From Ziziphus jujuba (taxonomy: Eukaryota; Streptophyta; Magnoliopsida; Rosales; Rhamnaceae): a DNA stretch of 64,000 bases. A program made the translations under genes and the position numbers. This document shows positions 58,401 to 64,000 of this stretch, piece after piece. The stretch spans positions 1,065,001-1,129,000 of the forward strand of contig NC_083379.1 in assembly GCF_031755915.1 (NCBI RefSeq). The letters run 5' to 3'. Position 1 is the stretch's first letter, and the number at the start of each line of letters is the position of its first letter. Under the pieces are notes generated by a model, which was not told the origin of the DNA, searched no databases, and saw only the letters and a program-made list of their open reading frames with translations.

Positions 58401-61106
58401 TCGTGCTGCGAACTACCGTGTACTACAAAAATTTTGAACCGAAGTTCGCTATTTTTCCCCCAAAAAACCAACAAATAATAAAAATAAATATATAAATTAT
58501 AACGGTCCTATTTCTTTTTCAGTTAATTCACCTCTTTTTTTTTTTTTTTTTTTTAACAAATCGCTCAATTTATAAATTGACTTTAAAAACTATAGAATTC
58601 TTTAATGAATTCCATTCAATATTTCATTTGGTAATGATATATAGCAAGTGTTAATAGTTATCAGTATGTTATCATAAATAAAAAAATAATAAAAAAAGCA
58701 CATATTTGGTAAAAATATTTATTTATTAAAATATATAAAATAATTATTACATGTCATCAAATACTATTTCAATATCATATAGAAATCTTGAATAGTTGAA
58801 AATTATTAGTTTTTTTTTCATGTTCATTGTGAGATGTGAAAATAATAATAAATAATTATTAAAAATTATTTTTTTTTATAATTTTATATGCAATTATTAA
58901 TATACCAACTATATAAATATTATATTCAATGCATTTATCTGTGTTGATAATTATCATAGGATATTATCTCACATGGTTAATTTTGAAACAGTATTCCTGA
59001 GTAAATACTATATGATATTTTGTAAATATTTCATCAAAAGGATTCCTTTAAGAATATTGGATCAAGCCTCTTTAAAGAAAGATAGGGAAACATTTGCCTC
59101 AGGTTGCTAAAATGACCACCATTCGTGGCATTCTTGTCTTGGCTACCATAAACCCAAGAAAAAAAAAGAAAAAGGGGAAGAAGGTATCCTTTTTTAAAAC
59201 TTGACGTGAAGAATGCCTTCAACAACAAAAGGGAAAGGGAGATTCGCAAGAATATCATTTAATTATATTTGCAAAAAATATATTTTTTATACATCTTTAT
59301 AATATTTATCTACTTTATAATATTTATAAAATATTATTATTTCTTCCATATCCATATTTGTATTTTTATCCATAATATAATTTATATCTATTTAAATTTA
59401 TTATGGTAAAAAAACAATGGATAAATAAACAATTAAATATTAGTAATATTTATTATTTTTTAATAAAAAATTTTAAATTTATAAGAAATCTCCACATAAA
59501 TTTCAAAAATTTTATGAAAATATTTATAAATTTTTTAATAAAATTGTGAATGAAATGATGTGGGTTTTTGACAGAAATTTGATGGAAATTTTGTAGAAAT
59601 ATAACAAATTTTAATGGAAAGTTTAGAATTTTACTTGTTTTCATTTGAGATCATATCTTATTTTTTGCCATTTGAAAATATGAAAATTTCAATAAAATTT
59701 CCAAGAACGTTAGGGTGGAGGGTTTGGAAGTTAAATTATTGTTTATAAAAAATTAATATATATAATCAAACTATTTACAAAAATAAAAATAAAATGTTTA
59801 TTTTATTTGAAAATAAATTAAACAACCATGAATTAAATTACTTAATTTTATTGAATATAAATAAAAATATATTAGAAGTGAAAAAGCAAAGAATTAAAGT
59901 TTTTTATTTGTTTTTATTTGTCAATTTGATGGTAAAACAACCATATTCTCATACTTTAAAAAAAAGTATTTAATTTAAGATAAGAGATTATAACATATAT
60001 GATTAGTCACCTATATTTAAATAACAAACCAATTTGTATTATTTATGTAACTAATTCATTATTTTAATTGTTTTAGTGATAATTAATCAATAATTACATA
60101 CTCTATATTGCAATATTTAATTGATAAGAAAGGCTTATAAAATATAAGGGGCCAATAAATGTAAAAAAGTAAAAAAAAAAAAAGAAAAAAAAAAAGGCAG
60201 GGGTTATTCAACCAAGAAAGACGCTTTTTATTGCGATAAAGTGGAAGTCGCAGATGTGCTCCATGCAAGTAAGGTGGCTTAAGGTCTGATACCAACTATC
60301 AATACTGCATGGCCTGGCAACATTGCGAGAAGCATCCTTGTGTCCTGATCTCTCTTTCTATCGCATACCGTTTGGTTTAGCGCAGTATGATTCAGAAGAA
60401 AATATTATAATTAAAAAATATCTTTTGTTTGATAGTTAGCAAATATACTGCCATCATTATGGCATTCTCTTTTTGTTTAATATCCATGCCTCGTGTTAAT
60501 TAATGTTACAAAATAATGATAATAATAATAAAACATAGGTATACGAAGAAAGAAACATTGCTCCAACTCTTTACGATTTCGCATACGATGAGAAAGATAC
60601 ATATAGTCCAATGGAGGCTTGTCTCCATATTTGCTGCATGAGCTGTTTAGTGATCATATATAGAACCCCCAAGACCCAAGTAGTTGATCTACTTTGCATA
60701 TGTTCATTCAAGGAACTCTTTAAGAATCCTCATGAAAACATTTAGCATGACATGCACCCAGTTTGTCTCTTTTTCTTTTTTTTTCCTTTTTTTTTTGGTT
60801 GTGTTTTTGGTGAAAAGATGAGTTCCTCCGGTTACACTAAGCGTACTAAAGTTGGAAGCCAAGTTAGTAATACGGATGATTGTAATAATTTATATAAATA
60901 AACAATTATTTCTTGTCTCTTTCTAAAGCAAATAGAAACAATTAATATACCACTTACAAATTCATTAATATATGCAATATATAGTGAGGTAGTGACTATC
61001 AACATGTTGATAGCATTTTAAAAAAATGCAATTACTAATATAAAACAATAGCATTTTTAATCAACTTTTTACATGCTAAAATGTGTTGATTAAAATTTTA
61101 TTTTTT

Positions 61107-61195
61107 CAATAACATTTTCAAATGTTATAAAAATTTATAACATTTTTAAATGCTATAAAATATACTTAACATAATATTTAGGATTGCTATAAGCT
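61107..61195. repeat. 34-bp minisatellite, left block
   Basis: About three degenerate units of the form taacatttttaaatgctata, then aaatatactta (61107-61195). They have the same sequence and orientation as the right block at 61872-62074. Confidence 0.6.
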
Positions 61196-61708
61196 AGTAA
61201 GCCATAAAGAAACAAAACAAACCACAAAACTTTCATTCTAATCGGCAATAGAATGGATCAATTTTTTAGTTCAATTTTCCGATTCCATTATACACAGATG
61301 AAGTTGGCTTCACCAAGATGCTATTAACAATCCACAATCGGATCTAAACAACACATTATGATCTTTCATTCTCAGAATACAAAAGCTAATTAGGAACACA
61401 ATTTGACATTACAATATACATGAAGGATTTCAAAATATAATTTCCAAAATCTTGATTGTTCTATAGAAAATACCATGTTTTTACCAATCTATATCCGAAT
61501 TCTTGAATGGAAGAGTAGGTCAATGTACACAATTACAGGTGTAGATCCATCATGGTTTTGCATTTGATTCCTTGCTGAGACCTCTAAAAAAAATACAACA
61601 TTTCTAGTCAAACAAAACAAGATTAAACTCAGTCGCATATTCATATGAAACCTTAAAATTGACAGAAATAAATTAAATTTCTAAATTCAAATCTAAGAAA
61701 TTGAAATC

Positions 61709-61870
61709 TTACTTTTCTTGTGTTGGAGTAGCTGCAGGTGAAGGATTTCCACCGCAATCTTGGAACAGAAATAAACCTATGGATATGGCAGTAACAATCA
61801 ACAAAACAATGACGATGGCCATATCATACCAAACATCATCTTTGTCAAGAAAGTTGACGTCTCTCCTCGT
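61709..61870 (-). CDS. Exon-like frame with one membrane segment and a C-terminal tail, unidentified
   Basis: On the - strand the frame from about 61870 to the stop at 61709 reads RRDVNFLDKDDVWYDMAI, then a hydrophobic stretch of about 20 residues (VIVLLIVTAISIGLFLF) and QDCGGNPSPAATPTQEK before TAA. It has no start codon in range, so it would be a last exon, with an acceptor near 61864-61871. The composition is clearly protein-like, unlike the flanking repeats. It ends exactly where the 34-bp repeat array begins. It may be a captured fragment or the tail of a gene whose earlier exons I could not find. I do not recognise the family. Confidence 0.3.
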   Translation of the reverse strand, partial: TRRDVNFLDKDDVWYDMAIVIVLLIVTAISIGLFLFQDCGGNPSPAATPTQEK

Positions 61871-61871
61871 T

Positions 61872-62074
61872 CATAGCATTTAAAAATGTTATGAAATCTA
61901 CTTAACATAGCATTTTCAAATATTATAAAATATATTTAACATTACATTTGCAAGTGCTATAAAATCTACCAAACACAGTATTTAGAATTGCTATTAAATT
62001 AAATTAATATAGCGCTTACAAATGCTATTGATGTACTAATCATTACGTTTATAATTGCTATAAAAATAACATAA
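61872..62074. repeat. 34-bp minisatellite, right block (six units)
   Basis: Units start at 61872, 61906, 61940, 61974, 62008 and 62041. Five are 34 bp long; the one at 62008 is 33 bp. The consensus is catagcattttcaaatgcta, then taaaatctacttaa. Further degenerate tagcattt/atgctata motifs continue to about 62240. At 62141-62152 the sequence ttttatagtg, read on the - strand, is CACTATAAAA, like the end of a CACTA transposon. The array may therefore be its subterminal repeat region. Confidence 0.75.
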
Positions 62075-64000
62075 TAACATAGAATAAATGCTATTAAATG
62101 ATTATTTATAGCATTTAGCATAACAATTTAAGTGTAAGACTTTTTATAGTGTAGGCTATCATAACTCATAACATTTCTGAAAATGCAATAATATATCTTT
62201 TATAGCATTAATCATATGCTATAAAAAACAATATATGCTGTAGTACTAGTCAACACACAATAATACAAAACAATAAAATAAAAATAAGCGTAGCCAACAT
62301 AGAGACATTTCAAGCCAAAGTTAGAAAGTACTTTCTTGTTTCCAATTTCAATAGAGCATGATTCCATTTAAATATTGAAATTAACAAACCTTATGTAGTT
62401 GAATTTATAAAACTAAAGAAGTTATAATCATGCAAAATACAACACATAAATTGTTTTGAAAAGACAATTCCAACAATACCTAGAGGTGTTGTGAAGAAAA
62501 TTGTAGTTTTGCAGTTCGTAGGCAATGACAAAGGCAAAAATAAATAAATAAAATAAAAAAAATCCATTTTTTTTGTTCAGCTCACAGACAAAATGATGAT
62601 CCACTAAACATCTAACTTGGTTGGTAACTACAACCCCATTCTAGGGCCATCACGATTCCTTCACTGAACAAAAGCCGTTGATACTAGAATGGGCAATTTT
62701 TATAAACAATGTATGAATTTCTAAAGTGTAGCAAAATTTCCATTCAAAAGTTGGGTTGGTTTTATAAATGTTAGAATCAACCAGTGAAGTTACAGTCCAA
62801 GGGCATTGATAATTCCTAAAAGAACCAATTCTAACATAATACTTTAAATAGCCTTTTGGAAACAAATAGTGCTATATATTATTGATCAAAACCAACTAAA
62901 CTTCACACATATATGGTTGTTTAGTTTTTTATTAGAAGATTTCATTCATCCATCTTTTCTAAATCTCCACCTCAAAAAAGTCTTGATATAGAAAACAAAC
63001 TCTATTCAAAACTGTTACAAAAGGAAGCAAAGTCTATGTCTTGTGTTTTACTTATATAGCTAAGAAAAAATAAAAATAATAAAATATTAAATAATATTAG
63101 CATAGACAAATTAACTTTATGTTTAAGTAGGCAACCAAACCTTTATAAGAGAAATGAGGTATTGTCTAATCCCAACATTGACAAGCTTTTTCAGACATAC
63201 TTTTATTTTAGATAAAAGATCAACTTCAAGTTCTTGATAAAAAACTACAGCCTGAAAAGAAAGACAAGCCACATACCAAATAATAAAATACAGAAATTAC
63301 AAAAGTTCGTAAAAAGAAAGAAGAGGAAGATAACTTTTAGAAGTTTGTGGAAGGCTGTTATCAACTTCATTCTGTTAGAAGGTGCGAGAGGCTACGAGAT
63401 CCTAGAAGAAATCAGTATAAAGAAAAAAAAATAAAAAAAAGCATAAAATGAAAAATAGTGTACTGTATTGAACTCTATTACTGATCTCTAAAATTATATT
63501 TTATGGTAGCAACACATAACAAACCAAAATTTCCCAAATCATTCATTGTGTATAACACCCAGAATATGTTAAAAAAAAGCAAAGTTTCTATATTATTTAA
63601 CTTGTATATGACAGACTAAAATTGTAAGAAAATTAGAAAATAGTTTCAGAACCTGTATGTATGGTGTTATCTATGGTGTTGAATGCTTTATCTGAGGTCT
63701 CTGTGATACCACAGTATCCTTAAGATGAATTTCGCCCCACCAATGCAGATGGTTTTGTGACGTTCATCTTCTAGGATACAACGGATGCTTTAGATCTTGG
63801 ACATGGCACCACCAAATCCTTTCACTTCGAACTATATAACACCTAAGCTTTACCACACTCTGCAAAATACGTTTTCTCACAATATTTTTCTCTCTAGTCA
63901 AAAGAGAACTCATCCAAGGATGCTAATCACATTGTTTCAAAAAAAAAAAAATTTATTGTGTCAAAAACTCATAAAGCCTCAAATAACTTAAACGTTAGAA

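Larger units (their letters stand above)
58401..64000. other. AT-rich intergenic region after the TML/PPR junction
   Basis: About 5.6 kb with strong A/T bias and frequent homopolymers (for example T runs at 58534-58552, A runs at 60171-60194). The recognisable content is the split minisatellite at 61107-62074 and a minus-strand exon-like frame at 61709-61870. Elsewhere only short, unconvincing open frames occur, and the last 1.7 kb shows no gene I can support. Confidence 0.5.

Noticed and set aside
60285..60294. On the - strand tggtatcaga, like a retrotransposon primer-binding site for initiator tRNA-Met
   Set aside because: No LTR pair, no TG...CA ends, no polypurine tract and no gag/pol frames nearby; ten bases can occur by chance.
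1..64000. Search for tRNA, rRNA, CRISPR arrays or bacterial-type operons
   Set aside because: No B-box-like gttcgaatcc in a cloverleaf context, no rRNA sequence and no spaced direct-repeat array; the gene structure is eukaryotic.

Overview
The window looks like nuclear DNA of a flowering plant, most likely a eudicot. It is AT-rich, carries many TA, GA and poly-A tracts, and its genes are split by GT-AG introns of about 0.1 to 1.5 kb. Every recognisable product belongs to a plant family: a lumenal-type FKBP, VDAC4-type porin, YIP4, a plant AAA-ATPase, a Rubisco-LSMT-like SET protein, a SYP6-type SNARE-like protein, XRCC3, NAC and TML. No rRNA, tRNA, CRISPR array or intact transposase was found.

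Layout, left to right. 1-620: frameshifted 3' remnant of an SDA1-like gene. 612-1907: MITE/MULE-like element with long inverted repeats. 2307-5303: FKBP18-like immunophilin (4 exons). 7113-8084: GT31 glycosyltransferase, intronless. 9055-15059: VDAC4-like porin (6 coding exons plus a probable leader intron). 16545-19521: YIP4-like Golgi/TGN protein (3 exons). 19.5-30.7 kb: AT-rich intergenic DNA. 30931-32517: AAA-ATPase, intronless. 32.5-39.8 kb: intergenic. 39841-45870: SET-domain protein (12 exons). 48943-52331: syntaxin/t-SNARE-family protein (5 exons). 53618-54508: XRCC3, intronless. 55323-57236: divergent NAC gene (6 exons). 57964-58400: a TML first-exon fragment on + meeting a PPR gene start on -, both truncated. 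58.4-64 kb: AT-rich DNA with a split 34-bp minisatellite around a small membrane-segment exon on -.

Exon boundaries were set by joining GT-AG sites that keep the frame and give a continuous family protein. All complete genes lie on the + strand. From memory, their Arabidopsis relatives fall in a few small clusters: At5g57450-At5g57500 (XRCC3, TML, AAA-ATPase, VDAC4, galactosyltransferase), At2g18840-At2g18860 (YIP4a, SET, syntaxin) and At4g30240-At4g30260 (syntaxin, AAA-ATPase, YIP4b). The window therefore looks like a relatively intact ancestral block that Arabidopsis split among duplicates. The genes are housekeeping genes of different cell compartments and do not form one pathway.

The most unusual spot is the TML/PPR junction near 58228-58236. 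It is a rearrangement breakpoint, a gene-fragment chimera or an assembly misjoin. I saw no convincing wholly new biological system.
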